Below, one piece after another: positions 9,149 to 19,217 of a stretch of 64,000 nucleotides of DNA. Below the pieces are notes generated by a model, which searched no databases, was not told the DNA's origin, and saw only the letters and a program-made list of their open reading frames with translations. The translations under genes and the position numbers were made by a program. Source of the stretch: Mycolicibacterium aichiense (GTDB lineage: Bacteria; Actinomycetota; Actinomycetes; Mycobacteriales; Mycobacteriaceae); the NCBI RefSeq assembly GCF_010726245.1, contig NZ_AP022561.1, positions 3,596,001 through 3,660,000 of the forward strand, given 5' to 3'. Positions within the stretch are counted from its first letter, which is position 1. Each line of letters begins with the position of its first letter.

Positions 9149-9862
9149 GTGGCGTCCGCCTTTGAGCGACAACCGTTGTCGATTTCAGCGCGCTTGATTG
9201 ATGCGTTCGTGCAATATCGAAGTGTGCCTACCCCGGATGACGTTGCACGCTACCTGGCCGCGAATATTCACAGCCGGGCCGAGGTCATGGCCAAGCCACC
9301 ACTCGTCGAGCAGGTCGCTGGGGTATACGGATGGTGGTTTCGCGAATTGCCAGGTGACATCGATGTCGCGCATTGCGAGGTTCGCGATGCGCGAACCCTT
9401 CTGTACGCCGGCATCAGTCCGAAGGCGCCACCAAAAAATGGACAAAATGCTAGTCGTCAATCGCTTCGCAAACGGATTCGAACTCACTACAGCGGCAACG
9501 CTGCCCGGTCAACGCTTCGCCTCACGCTCGGCTGCCTTTTGGCCGAGCACCTAGGTATCGAATTGCGACGTTACGGGTCGAGCGAACGTCTCCACTTCGG
9601 AGCCGGCGAGCAGGATCTGTCTCGCTGGATGGCCGCAAACGCTTTCGTATCGTGGTATCCGACTCCACAACCATGGCTGTTGGAGGACCACTTACTGGAG
9701 ACGCAAGATCTTCCGCTCAACTTGGATAAGAACAACAGAAACCCATTCCACTCGCAACTGTCGGATGCCCGAGCCGCAGCAAAGGCGAGAGCACGGTCAC
9801 TCCCCGTTCTGCGGAATCCGGGAATTGGCGGAGCACACGTGAGCGACAACGGTGTCGCTTAG
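9149..9862 (+). CDS. GIY-YIG nuclease family protein
   Basis: Up to 237 residues from a GTG at 9149; a second GTG at 9224 (VPTPDDVARYL) is a credible start. The core reads VYGWWFRELPG, then LLYAGIS, then RQSLRKRIRTHYSG (catalytic Arg region). A Glu-containing helix (WLLEDHLLE, about 180) precedes a C-terminal NPFHSQL motif, matching actinobacterial stand-alone GIY-YIG proteins. Base composition is visibly more AT-rich than its neighbours and codon use is less biased, suggesting later acquisition. Palindromic repeats sharing GAGCGACAAC lie at both ends. Target and role unknown. Confidence 0.8.
   Translation: MASAFERQPLSISARLIDAFVQYRSVPTPDDVARYLAANIHSRAEVMAKPPLVEQVAGVYGWWFRELPGDIDVAHCEVRDARTLLYAGISPKAPPKNGQNASRQSLRKRIRTHYSGNAARSTLRLTLGCLLAEHLGIELRRYGSSERLHFGAGEQDLSRWMAANAFVSWYPTPQPWLLEDHLLETQDLPLNLDKNNRNPFHSQLSDARAAAKARARSLPVLRNPGIGGAHVSDNGVA
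9164..9181. repeat. Left palindromic repeat flanking the GIY-YIG gene
   Basis: GAGCGACAACCGTTGTCG contains a perfect 7-bp inverted repeat with a single central base (CGACAAC-C-GTTGTCG, 9167-9181). It shares its first ten bases with the element at 9841. It overlaps the first codons if the GTG at 9149 is used. Confidence 0.7.
9841..9860. repeat. Right palindromic repeat flanking the GIY-YIG gene
   Basis: GAGCGACAACGGTGTCGCTT holds an inverted repeat GCGACA-ACGG-TGTCGC (9843-9858). It spans the last codons and reaches the stop of the GIY-YIG gene. Read in reverse complement, the left copy differs from it by about one inserted base, so the two look like members of one palindrome family. Confidence 0.7.
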
Positions 9863-9995
9863 AGGCGGACAACAACCGTGTTACCCAGAGCCTTCGGGTC
9901 CCGAGGAGCTGAGCCCCCGCGCCGACATCGACGTCAGCGTGGGACCTACTCGAACTTTCCCGCGCTGGTGTCGATCTCGACGAAGCGCCTGACAG

Positions 9996-10379
9996 CTAGT
10001 CGACGAGCGCGCGGCGAGCATCGGCCCCGCCTGCGAGCACCATCAGCACCAGGGTCTGTAGCGCATGATCGGCCAGACCGTCGCCGGGAAAGTTGTAGCG
10101 CAACATGATGTCGCCCTTCTTGCCGGACTCGACGAGCGTCACCGTCCCCAACATCGTCGAGGATGCTTGCGCGGCAACACGTTTGCGTAGATCGGCGTTG
10201 ACCGGCAGATCCCACCCGAGCACCTGCGTCACCGACACCATCTCGATGTCCTCGGCAATGGTGACCGTTCGCAGGGACGCGAACGTGCCCTCGTAACGCA
10301 CGGTGAGCGCGCCATCCGGCTCCACCTCGACCGGCACGACCGCGCTCAGCGCATCGGCCAACCGTGCGTCGAGTCCCAT
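9996..10379 (-). CDS. Conserved mycobacterial protein, YbjN-like fold suspected (Rv2360c-like)
   Basis: 127 residues directly downstream of uppS (one base apart), as Rv2360c is in M. tuberculosis. The mixed alpha/beta sequence (VRYEGTFASLRTVTI...VSVTQVLGWDLPVNADL...IMLRYNFPGDGLADHALQTLVLMVL) resembles YbjN-type chaperone-like sensory domains, but I am not certain of the family. No signal peptide or catalytic motif. Between its stop and the GIY-YIG gene are about 130 bases with no gene that I can support. Confidence 0.7.
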   Translation of the reverse strand: MGLDARLADALSAVVPVEVEPDGALTVRYEGTFASLRTVTIAEDIEMVSVTQVLGWDLPVNADLRKRVAAQASSTMLGTVTLVESGKKGDIMLRYNFPGDGLADHALQTLVLMVLAGGADARRALVD

Positions 10380-10380
10380 C

Positions 10381-11295
10381 TCAGGCCCGGCCGAAACGCC
10401 GATTGCGTTCGGCGTACTCCTCGCATGCCGCCCACAGGTCGCGCCGATCGTAATCGGGCCACAGCTTGTCCTGGAACACGTATTCGGCGTACGCGGCCTG
10501 CCACAGCATGAAGTTGCTTGCCCGCTGCTCCCCCGACGTCCTGATGAACAGGTCGACGTCGGGGATGTCGGGCCGGTGCAGGTGCTCGGTGATCGTGGCC
10601 TCGTTCACCCGTTCCGGGTCGACCCGGCCGGCCACCGCATCGCGCGCGATTTGCTTTGCCGCTTCGGCGATTTCGGCCCGCCCGCCGTAGTTCACGCAGT
10701 AGTTCACCGTGATGACGTCGTTGTCGACGGTCATGTTCTCGGCGATGTCGAATTCCTTGATCACGCTGCGCCACATCCGCGCCCGCGATCCCACCCAGCG
10801 CATGTTGACCCCCATGGCGTCGAGGTTCTCGCGGCGCCGACGGACCACCTCGCGATTGAAGCCCATCAGGAACCGCACCTCTTCGGTACTGCGCCGCCAG
10901 TTCTCGGTGGAGAACGCATACACCGACAGGTGCTGGATACCGATCTCGATGGCCCCGCAGGTGATGTCGATCAGCACCGCTTCGCCCATCTTGTGACCCT
11001 CGGTGCGGCTCAACCCCCGCTGCGTGGCCCAGCGCCCGTTGCCGTCCATCACGACCGCGACGTGCTTGGGCATCTGGGTGGCCGGGATCGCCGGCGGCAC
11101 GGCCTTGGAGGTGTGCTGGGGCGGCCGGCGTGGGCCGCCGTCCGGCGCGGGCGGCAGCTCCGGAAACACGACCGGCCACACAGAGGTGTCCGGGAACATC
11201 GGGTAGTCGTCGGGCGCCGGGGGCAGCTGCGGAAAGGTCTCTTTCCGCCTGCGCTCAGCCCCCCGCCACGAGCTGGTCACCCGGTTCATCGCCAT
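10381..11295 (-). CDS. uppS: Long-chain isoprenyl (decaprenyl) diphosphate synthase
   Basis: Cis-prenyltransferase that extends short prenyl diphosphates to the C50 carrier used for peptidoglycan, arabinogalactan and LAM synthesis. About 304 residues. Catalytic MDGNGRWA is near residue 80, followed by [15 protein letters not shown] and the C-terminal [11 protein letters not shown]...FQDKLWPDY motifs. The Pro-rich N-terminal extension ([10 protein letters not shown]) is typical of the mycobacterial enzyme. The ATG at 11295 lies inside the end of recO (41-bp overlap), so translation is coupled; an ATG at 11304 is an alternative. Confidence 0.95.
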   Translation of the reverse strand: MAMNRVTSSWRGAERRRKETFPQLPPAPDDYPMFPDTSVWPVVFPELPPAPDGGPRRPPQHTSKAVPPAIPATQMPKHVAVVMDGNGRWATQRGLSRTEGHKMGEAVLIDITCGAIEIGIQHLSVYAFSTENWRRSTEEVRFLMGFNREVVRRRRENLDAMGVNMRWVGSRARMWRSVIKEFDIAENMTVDNDVITVNYCVNYGGRAEIAEAAKQIARDAVAGRVDPERVNEATITEHLHRPDIPDVDLFIRTSGEQRASNFMLWQAAYAEYVFQDKLWPDYDRRDLWAACEEYAERNRRFGRA

Positions 11296-12076
11296 ATGGC
11301 TCATCCTGCCTGAACATCTCCATCCCATGGTCAGCGGCCCGCCGGTAGACCCGCTCCACCAGCGGCAAAGTACGCAGTTGGCGTTCCAGATGCCACTGCA
11401 GATGCGCAGCCACCAAGCCGCTGGCGTGGCTACGATGCGACGGCGTCGAGGCCTCCGCAAGCTCCCAATCGCCGTCGTGCAGCGCGGACATCAGATCCAG
11501 CACAGCCTGCGGCGGCGTCGTCGAGCCGGACGGACGGCAATGCATGCAGACGCTGCCACCAGCGGCGATGTGGAACGCGCGGTGCGGTCCCGGTGCCGCG
11601 CAGCGGGCACATTCGGTCAGTGCCGGCGCCCAGCCTGCGATGCCCATGGCCCTCAGCAGGTAGGCGTCCAAGACCAGCTCACGGCTGCGCGCACCGTCGG
11701 CCACCGCGCGCAACGCCCCGACCGTGAGCCGGTGCAGCGCCGGCGCCGGGGCGCGTTCCTCCCCGGCAAGCCGCTCGGCGGTCTCCAGGACCGCGCAGGC
11801 GCTGGTGTAGCGGCCGTAGTCGCTGACGATGTCGGTGGCGAAGGCGTCGATCGACACCACCTGGGTGACGATGTCCAGGTTGCGACCCGGATGCAGCTGG
11901 ACGTCGATGTGGGCGAACGGTTCGAGCCGGGAACCGAATTTGCTGCGGGTACGGCGCACGCCCTTGGCAACCGCGCGGACCAGACCGTGGTCGCGGGTCA
12001 GCAAGGTGACGATGCGGTCGGCTTCACCGAGCTTGTGCTGGCGCAGCACGACCGCCCGATCCCGATACAGCCGCAT
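11255..12076 (-). CDS. recO: DNA repair protein RecO
   Basis: Recombination mediator that loads RecA with RecR in the RecFOR pathway. About 273 residues: an N-terminal OB fold ([22 protein letters not shown]), a helical core, and a zinc motif CARC...CMHC at about 170-195. The ATG at 12076 is chosen because the OB fold starts there; frames upstream reach 12142 but add non-conserved sequence over the amidase promoter. Followed by uppS in the same operon. Confidence 0.93.
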   Translation of the reverse strand: MRLYRDRAVVLRQHKLGEADRIVTLLTRDHGLVRAVAKGVRRTRSKFGSRLEPFAHIDVQLHPGRNLDIVTQVVSIDAFATDIVSDYGRYTSACAVLETAERLAGEERAPAPALHRLTVGALRAVADGARSRELVLDAYLLRAMGIAGWAPALTECARCAAPGPHRAFHIAAGGSVCMHCRPSGSTTPPQAVLDLMSALHDGDWELAEASTPSHRSHASGLVAAHLQWHLERQLRTLPLVERVYRRAADHGMEMFRQDEPYGDEPGDQLVAGG

Positions 12077-12140
12077 CCGACTAGTTTCCCACCGCATTGC
12101 GACATAACTGCGGACGCGCGCCGTTAGTCTCGACGTCGCC

Positions 12141-13592
12141 ATGACAGCTCACCGGAGTCTGGGCAGGCCACCGCGGTTTCCGACCATCGGTGAGCAGCTC
12201 TATCAGTTGGCCAGCGGCACGGTCACGTCCGCCGAACTGGTCCGCCGGTCGCTGCGCGCGATCACCGCCAGCCAGTCCACACTCAACGCCTTCCGGGTGG
12301 TGCTGACCGAGTCGGCGCTCGCCGACGCCGCCGACGCCGATCGACGACGCGCCGCCGGCGAGCAGGCCTCGCTGCTGGGCATCCCCATCGCGGTCAAGGA
12401 CGACGTCGACATCGCAGGTGTTCCGACCTCCTTCGGAACCGCCGGACCGGTGCGCCCCGCGACGCACGACTCCGAAGTGGTCCGCCGGCTGCGCGAGGCC
12501 GGCGCGGTGATCGTCGGCAAGACGAACTGCTGCGAACTGGGCCAATGGCCGTTCACCAGCGGGCCTGCCTTCGGCCACACCCGTAATCCCTGGTCGCGCA
12601 AGCACACTCCCGGTGGGTCGTCGGGCGGCAGTGCCGCCGCCGTCGCGGCAGGCCTGGTCGCCGCCGCGATCGGTTCCGACGGCGCAGGCAGTGTCCGGGT
12701 GCCCGCCGCCTGGACCCACCTGGTCGGCATCAAGCCGCAGCGCGGTCGCATCTCGACCTGGCCGATTCACGACCCGTTCAACGGGATCACCGTCAACGGA
12801 GTTCTGGCGCGCACGGTGGCCGACGCCGCTCTTGTGCTCGACGCCGCCTCGGGGAACCACGACGACGACCCGGTCAAGCCGCCGCCGGTACGGATGACCG
12901 ACTCCGTCGGGGCCGCGCCGGGGCCGCTGAAGATCGCGTTGTCGACGCGGTTTCCGTTCACGTTCTTTCCGGCCAGGCTTCATCCCGAGATCAGGGTCGC
13001 TCTCAGCGGCATCGCCGAGCAGCTGGGCCTGCTGGGTCACACCGTGATGGCGGGCAACCCCAACTACGGCCTGCGGCTGCCGCTGACGTTCCTGCCCCGC
13101 TCCACCGCCGGGCTGCTGGAGTGGGCCGACCGGCTCGGAGACGACGTGACGTTCGACGCCCGCACCGAGTCGAACATGCGGATGGGCAGGCTGCTGTCGG
13201 GTTCGATGCTGCGCCGCGCACGCGCCAGCGAGCCCAAGCTGCACCGCCGCGTCGGAGAGATCTTCCGCTCCGTCGACGTCGTGCTGGCACCGACGACGGC
13301 ACAACCACCTCCCCCGGCGCGCAGGTTCGACCGCCTCGGGCCGATGGGTACCGACCGCGCGATGATCGCGGCCTGCCCGGTGACGTTCCCGTGGAATCTG
13401 CTGGGGTGGCCGTCGATCAGTGTTCCGGCCGGCTTCACCTCCGACGGCCTGCCGATCGGCGTGCAGCTGATGGGCCCGGCCAACAGCGAGCCGCTGCTGA
13501 TCTCCCTGGCGGCCGAACTGGAAGCCATCAACGGGTGGGCCAACAAGCAACCCGAGATCTGGTGGAACACCCCGGTGCCTACCGAGAGCTAA
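12141..13592 (+). CDS. amiA2: Amidase signature family protein (AmiA2-like)
   Basis: 483 residues. The Ser-cisSer-Lys triad is visible: Lys in IPIAVKDDVDIAG (about 87), the cis-Ser in GGSSGGSAAAVAAG and the nucleophile Ser in GSDGAGSVRVPAAW (about 180). This hydrolyses carboxamides to acids and ammonia; the physiological substrate is unknown. The M. tuberculosis counterpart Rv2363 sits at the same place, divergent from recO. The amidase signature normally reads GSDGGGS; here it is GSDGAGS, a conservative change. It overlaps the convergent era gene by 4 bp. Confidence 0.92.
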   Translation: MTAHRSLGRPPRFPTIGEQLYQLASGTVTSAELVRRSLRAITASQSTLNAFRVVLTESALADAADADRRRAAGEQASLLGIPIAVKDDVDIAGVPTSFGTAGPVRPATHDSEVVRRLREAGAVIVGKTNCCELGQWPFTSGPAFGHTRNPWSRKHTPGGSSGGSAAAVAAGLVAAAIGSDGAGSVRVPAAWTHLVGIKPQRGRISTWPIHDPFNGITVNGVLARTVADAALVLDAASGNHDDDPVKPPPVRMTDSVGAAPGPLKIALSTRFPFTFFPARLHPEIRVALSGIAEQLGLLGHTVMAGNPNYGLRLPLTFLPRSTAGLLEWADRLGDDVTFDARTESNMRMGRLLSGSMLRRARASEPKLHRRVGEIFRSVDVVLAPTTAQPPPPARRFDRLGPMGTDRAMIAACPVTFPWNLLGWPSISVPAGFTSDGLPIGVQLMGPANSEPLLISLAAELEAINGWANKQPEIWWNTPVPTES

Positions 13593-14515
13593 AACCCCAG
13601 CCGGCCAAGCTGTTTGGGGTCGCGCTGCCAGTTCTTGGCAATCTTGACCCGCAGATCGAGATACACCTTGGTGCCGAGCAGCTTCTCGATCTGCGTACGC
13701 GCCACCGTCCCAACCTCTTTGAGCCGGGCGCCACCCTTGCCGATGACGATGCCCTTCTGGCTGTCGCGCTCGACATACAACACCGCATGCACGTCGATCA
13801 AGGGATCATCCGCCGGCCGTCCTGATCTTTCCTCGATCTCCTCGATCACCACTGCCAGGGAGTGCGGTAACTCATCGCGCACGCCCTCCAGAGCAGCCTC
13901 GCGGATGAGCTCGGCCATCAACACTTCTTCGGGCTCGTCGGTGAGCTCCCCGTCGGGGTAGAACGCCGGGCCCGGCTGCAGCTGACCGGCCAGCACGTCG
14001 ATGAGGACGTCGACCTGGTCGCCGCGCGTCGCCGAGACCGGCACGATCTCGGCTGCGGTGTCGCCGACCAGTTCGTGGACGGCGATCAGCTGTTCGGCCA
14101 CCCGCTCCTTGGACACCTTGTCGATCTTGGTGACGATGACGACAAGGGTCGTGCGGGGTGCGACGTCACGGATCTGTTCGTAGATCCATCGATCGCCGGG
14201 TCCGATGTTCTCGTCGGCGGGAATGCACAGGCCGATGACGTCGACTTCGGAGTAGGTGTCGCGGACCAGGTCGTTGAGCCGCTTGCCCAGCAGCGTGCGC
14301 GGGCGGTGCAGGCCGGGGGTGTCGACCAGAACGATCTGGAAATCCGGGCGGTGCACGATCCCGCGAATGGTGTGCCGGGTGGTCTGCGGACGGTTGGAAG
14401 TGATCGCCACCTTGGTGCCGACGAGCGCGTTGGTCAGCGTCGATTTGCCGGTGTTGGGGCGGCCGATGAAACAGACGAAGCCGGACCGGAATTCACGTTG
14501 CGCAGGGTCAGTCAT
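13589..14515 (-). CDS. era: GTPase Era
   Basis: Ribosome-associated GTPase for 30S assembly and 16S 3'-end maturation. 308 residues. G1 [10 protein letters not shown]3 DTPGLH, G4 TKID and G5 SAT are in the N-terminal half. The C-terminal KH domain has [15 protein letters not shown]. The ATG overlaps the last 8 bases of the CBS/CorC gene upstream. It belongs to the long leftward operon phoH - ybeY - corC-like - era. Confidence 0.96.
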   Translation of the reverse strand: MTDPAQREFRSGFVCFIGRPNTGKSTLTNALVGTKVAITSNRPQTTRHTIRGIVHRPDFQIVLVDTPGLHRPRTLLGKRLNDLVRDTYSEVDVIGLCIPADENIGPGDRWIYEQIRDVAPRTTLVVIVTKIDKVSKERVAEQLIAVHELVGDTAAEIVPVSATRGDQVDVLIDVLAGQLQPGPAFYPDGELTDEPEEVLMAELIREAALEGVRDELPHSLAVVIEEIEERSGRPADDPLIDVHAVLYVERDSQKGIVIGKGGARLKEVGTVARTQIEKLLGTKVYLDLRVKIAKNWQRDPKQLGRLGF

Positions 14516-15800
14516 CCTCGTCGCTTTCTTCAGGCTCGATCCGGCTGACCAGCACGGTGCCGATGCGAAGCCGCCCTCTGTGGTCCCGGCCGCCTTCGGC
14601 CTGCAGACGCAGCCCGTGCGAGACGACCTCGGCACCGGGCAGTGGCACCCGCCCCAGCTCGAGGGCCAGCAGACCGCCGACGGTGTCGACGTCGAGATCG
14701 TCGGCGAACTCGATGTCATAGAGCTCGCCGACGTCCTCGATCGGCAAGCGAGCCGACACCCGGAACCGGTTGTCGCCCAATTCTTCGACGGGAGCCACCT
14801 CACGGGTGTCGTACTCGTCGGCGATCTCGCCGACGATCTCCTCCAGAACATCCTCGATGGTGACCAGGCCTGCGATGGCGCCGTACTCGTCGACCAGCAA
14901 GGCCATGTGATTGCGGTCGCGCTGCATCTCACGCAACAACTCGTCGAGCGGTTTGGAGTCGGGGACGAACACCGCCGGGCGCATGATGTCGGCCACCTTG
15001 GTGCCGCGGCCGCTGTCCGACGAGTAATAGGTGCGCTGCACAAGGTCTTTGAGATAGACGACGCCGACCACGTCGTCGACGTTCTCCCCGATCACCGGGA
15101 TGCGCGAATACCCGCTGCGCACCGCCAGCGAGGTCGCCTGGCTGGCGGACTTGTCGTTCTCGATCCACACCATCTCGGTGCGCGGCACCATCACCTCGCG
15201 CGCGGCGGTATCGCCGAGTTCGAACACCGACTGGATCATTCGGCGTTCGTCGTCGGCCACCACCCCGCGCTGCTGCGCCAGGTCGACCACCTCACGCAGC
15301 TCGATCTCGGAGGCGAACGGTCCGTTGCGGAAGCCGCGTCCCGGGGTCAGCGCGTTGCCGAGCACGATGAGCAGCCGGCTGATCGGTGTCAGCAGAACCG
15401 AGATCGCCTGCAGGGGAACCGCCGACGTCAAGGCGATCGTGTAGGCGTTCTGCCTGCCGATGGTGCGAGGGCCCACCCCCATCGCGACGAAGCTGGCGAC
15501 CGTCATGATGCCCGCCGCCGCCACCAGACCCCAGGTCAGCCCGAGGTCGTCCCACAAGAAGGCGACCAGCAAGACCGTCGCGGCGGCCTCGCACGCAATG
15601 CGCAGCAGCACAACGAGATTGATGTAGCGCGGCCGCTCGGCCATGATCCTGGCCAGCCGCAGGGCGCCTGGTCGCTCGTCGCGCACCAATTCCTCGACCC
15701 GTGCAATCGACACGGTGCTGATGGCGGCGTCGATCGCGGCGAACAGACCGCCCAGCGCTATCAGGGCGATCGCACCGAGCAGCGCACTCCATCCCGTCAC
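14508..15800 (-). CDS. CorC/HlyC-family membrane protein with CBS pair (Rv2366c-like)
   Basis: 430 residues. An N-terminal CNNM/DUF21 domain with about four membrane helices (residues 1-190) is followed by a tandem CBS pair ([13 protein letters not shown]...; [18 protein letters not shown]...) and a C-terminal CorC/HlyC domain ending in an acidic EPEESDEDD tail. Such proteins are Mg/Co efflux-type transporters. The GTG at 15800 is chosen because GTGA overlaps the ybeY stop and the protein then starts as relatives do. A longer open frame to 16058 lies wholly inside ybeY and is not used. Confidence 0.92.
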   Translation of the reverse strand: MTGWSALLGAIALIALGGLFAAIDAAISTVSIARVEELVRDERPGALRLARIMAERPRYINLVVLLRIACEAAATVLLVAFLWDDLGLTWGLVAAAGIMTVASFVAMGVGPRTIGRQNAYTIALTSAVPLQAISVLLTPISRLLIVLGNALTPGRGFRNGPFASEIELREVVDLAQQRGVVADDERRMIQSVFELGDTAAREVMVPRTEMVWIENDKSASQATSLAVRSGYSRIPVIGENVDDVVGVVYLKDLVQRTYYSSDSGRGTKVADIMRPAVFVPDSKPLDELLREMQRDRNHMALLVDEYGAIAGLVTIEDVLEEIVGEIADEYDTREVAPVEELGDNRFRVSARLPIEDVGELYDIEFADDLDVDTVGGLLALELGRVPLPGAEVVSHGLRLQAEGGRDHRGRLRIGTVLVSRIEPEESDEDD

Positions 15801-16333
15801 GGCTGGTCGAAGAACTGTGACTTGTCGAGCAGGCGACGGTCCTTCTCGATCTGCCGATCCTGGTGGTATGCCTCGACCTGCTCGGCCACCCACTCTTCGA
15901 GCAGGGTCCGTTGCAGGTCGAACATCTCCTTCTCCTCGTCCGGCTCGGCGTGGTCGTAACCCAACAGATGGAGCACGCCGTGCACGGTCAACAGAGCCAG
16001 TTCCTGACCGAGGCTGTGGCCGGCGGCGCGGGCCTGGTCGGCGGCGAACTGCGGGCACAACACGATGTCGCCGAGCATCGACGGCCCCGGCTCGGGCGCA
16101 TCCGGGCGACCGCCGGGCTCGAGCTCGTCCATCGGAAAGCTCATCACGTCGGTGGGACCGGGCAGGTCCATCCAGCGCATGTGCAGGTCGGCCATCGCGT
16201 TGGTGTCCAGCAACACCATCGACAGCTCAGCGGCCGGGTTGACGTCCATGCGGCGAATCACGAAGCGCGCGACGCTGATCAGTTCCTCTTCGGAAACGTC
16301 GAGGCCGGATTCGTTGGATACCTCGATGGTCAT
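15797..16333 (-). CDS. ybeY: Endoribonuclease YbeY
   Basis: Single-strand RNase for 16S rRNA 3' processing and ribosome quality control. 178 residues with the zinc motif [11 protein letters not shown] (H-x3-H-x5-H) and the upstream Arg in a [16 protein letters not shown] context. Located between phoH (11-bp gap) and the CorC-like gene (4-bp overlap), the standard bacterial order phoH-ybeY-corC-era. Confidence 0.95.
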   Translation of the reverse strand: MTIEVSNESGLDVSEEELISVARFVIRRMDVNPAAELSMVLLDTNAMADLHMRWMDLPGPTDVMSFPMDELEPGGRPDAPEPGPSMLGDIVLCPQFAADQARAAGHSLGQELALLTVHGVLHLLGYDHAEPDEEKEMFDLQRTLLEEWVAEQVEAYHQDRQIEKDRRLLDKSQFFDQP

Positions 16334-16344
16334 GTGAGATGCCC

Positions 16345-17373
<1,029 letters not shown>

Positions 17374-17454
17374 GTGGTCTTCGAAGCCTGCTTCCTGGGT
17401 TCCGGTTAGGTCGAAAACACCAGTTTACCGTCCGACCGCCGCAGCTCCCACTGG

Positions 17455-17865
17455 TTAACCCACAGTCTGGGTGAACGCCTGATGGGTCAGTGCCGAGTTC
17501 ATGAAGTCCCGGAAATGCAGCCACTTGCCATCGCGCAGCGTGATGATGTGCGCGAACTCCGATTCCCAGGTGTGGCCGGTGGCCGTCCGCAGGAACTTCT
17601 GGTGACCCCAGACCGCGAGATTGTCGCCGTCTCCGATGAACAGCCACGGCTCCATCGCCACGATCTCGATGTGGGCGCCCACGGTGCTGAAGAACTCTCC
17701 TGCCGCCTCGATGCCGCGGTAGTCACCGGCGTACGGGATCGCGTCACTGCCGTAGTAGGTGATCCTGACGTCCGGATCCATGTGACTCAGCGCCGTCGCC
17801 AGGTCACCGGCCGGGACCGCCGCGTAGATGGCCCGGGTGGCGGCGATGTTGATGCTCTCGCTCAT
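17455..17865 (-). CDS. NTF2-like (SnoaL/ketosteroid isomerase fold) protein
   Basis: 136 residues with the cone-fold pattern: an N-terminal helix IAATRAIYAAVPAGDLATALSHMDPDVRITYYG, then alternating strands ending HIITLRDGKWLHFRDFMNSALTHQAF. Its ATG overlaps the P450 stop by 4 bp (ATGA), so the two are made together. In this setting such proteins often act as isomerases, hydrolases or binding partners on the oxidised substrate. No such pair is at this position in M. tuberculosis. Confidence 0.85.
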   Translation of the reverse strand: MSESINIAATRAIYAAVPAGDLATALSHMDPDVRITYYGSDAIPYAGDYRGIEAAGEFFSTVGAHIEIVAMEPWLFIGDGDNLAVWGHQKFLRTATGHTWESEFAHIITLRDGKWLHFRDFMNSALTHQAFTQTVG

Positions 17866-19100
17866 CGGCTCAGCTGCATCGGCAGGCGGACGAAGCCGTG
17901 GGTGAGCAGACTGGCCGTCTGGCGCTCGGCCGGTTCCTCGGACAGGCCGATCACCGAGTAACGGTCCAGCACCGCATTGACGATCGACTGCACCTCCAGC
18001 CGGGCCAGCGGCGCACCGAGGCAGAAGTGCAAGCCGTGACCGAACGCCAGTTGCTGGCGGATGTTGGGCCGGTCCAGATCCAGGCGCGCGGGATCCTCGA
18101 ACACCGCCGGGTCGTGGTTGGCCGAGCCGAAGAACAACGCGACCCACTCCCCTTTGCGGATCTTGGCACCGTCGATCTCGACATCACGGGTCGCGATGCG
18201 GAACAGCCGGTTCGGCCCGGTGAGCCGCGCGACCTCCTCGATGAACGTGCTCAGCAACGAACGGTCGGCCCGCAGCCGGGCGGTCACCGCAGGTTCGCGC
18301 GCCATCGCATCGAGAACGCTGCCGATGAGATAGGTCGTCGTCTCGCTGCCGGCGACCACGAGCGTGACGCAGAACCGCACCACCTGCTCCGGGGTGAGCC
18401 GCTGACCGTCGAGCTCGGCCCTCAGCAGCGCCGAGATCAGGTCCTCGGCGTCCTCGATGTCCTGTGAATCGTCAACGCGCGCAAGCTTTTCAGTGACGCG
18501 CTCGGTGAACGCCGTGACCATCTCGAAGTTGCTGGCCATCCGCTCTTCGGGAGTCATCGCCGACGACAGCATGAACGCGTTGGCCCAGTTCTTGAATCGG
18601 ACGTGGTCGCCTTCGGGAAGACCCAGCAGCCGCACCATCGCCCGCGTGGGCACCTCGTCGGCGAACTCCATCACGTCGCGATCTCCGTCGCCGGTGCGGT
18701 CGTCGAACTCGGCGAGCAGGATCGGCACCAGTTCGTCGAGCCAGTTCTCGAGCCGCCGGATGCGCCGCGGCGAGAATGCCTGGCTGACCAGTTTGCGTTC
18801 GGCGGTGTGCGCGGGCGCATCGGTGTTGACCAGCATCAGACTCGGCGCCGACGACGCCTCCTGGATGGGGTCGCGCGAGGAGAACGTCTCGCTGTCCCGC
18901 GCCGCTGCGAGCACCTGGTCGTAGCGGAACAACGCCCATGCGGTCACCGGTTCGTCGGCGCCGGGCACCGTGCCCGGGGGCCAGTCCCGATACCCCGGCA
19001 CCGGCGAGGAATCGCGCAGTTGCTCGTAGAGCGGATACGGGTTGGCGATCCCCTCCGGAGTGGTGAGCTGATGCAGGGCAGAGGCCGTCGTCAAGGTCAT
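17862..19100 (-). CDS. Cytochrome P450
   Basis: 412 residues, soluble bacterial class. The I-helix oxygen-binding region is VVAGSETTTYL, the ExxR motif is in FIEEVARLTG, and the heme-ligand loop is FGHGLHFCLGAPLARLE (Cys about 355). Needs ferredoxin and reductase partners that are not encoded nearby. The start ATG (19100) has GAGG eight bases upstream, inside an inverted repeat at 19106-19130. It forms a two-gene operon with the NTF2-like gene and is divergent from a GAF-LuxR regulator. Substrate unknown. Confidence 0.95.
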   Translation of the reverse strand: MTLTTASALHQLTTPEGIANPYPLYEQLRDSSPVPGYRDWPPGTVPGADEPVTAWALFRYDQVLAAARDSETFSSRDPIQEASSAPSLMLVNTDAPAHTAERKLVSQAFSPRRIRRLENWLDELVPILLAEFDDRTGDGDRDVMEFADEVPTRAMVRLLGLPEGDHVRFKNWANAFMLSSAMTPEERMASNFEMVTAFTERVTEKLARVDDSQDIEDAEDLISALLRAELDGQRLTPEQVVRFCVTLVVAGSETTTYLIGSVLDAMAREPAVTARLRADRSLLSTFIEEVARLTGPNRLFRIATRDVEIDGAKIRKGEWVALFFGSANHDPAVFEDPARLDLDRPNIRQQLAFGHGLHFCLGAPLARLEVQSIVNAVLDRYSVIGLSEEPAERQTASLLTHGFVRLPMQLSR

Positions 19101-19105
19101 GCGAA

Positions 19106-19130
19106 CAGCCTCATTGCTCGTATGAGGCTG
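19106..19130. promoter_or_regulatory. 9-bp inverted repeat covering the P450 ribosome site
   Basis: CAGCCTCAT (19106-19114), a 7-base spacer, then ATGAGGCTG (19122-19130): a perfect dyad immediately upstream of the P450 ATG, about 90 bases from the divergent regulator start. It could be a regulator operator, or an mRNA hairpin that hides the GAGG Shine-Dalgarno. Confidence 0.6.
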
Positions 19131-19217
19131 GTCGATCTCCCGATGGAGGTCAGTTGCACTCCCGACCGAGCGGTTTTGCCACCACCGCCCCGATCGCGGT
19201 GAGAGCATCGCCTCACT

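Noticed and set aside
9946..10215. Alternative minus frame ending ...RRFVEIDTSAGKFE, which could be a frameshifted tail of the Rv2360c-like protein
   Set aside because: The ending looks protein-like, but the rest of the frame does not, and no shift site is evident; the 127-residue reading is complete on its own.
12081..13550. Long minus-strand frame opposite the amidase gene
   Set aside because: Shadow frame; the amidase on the plus strand has all catalytic motifs.
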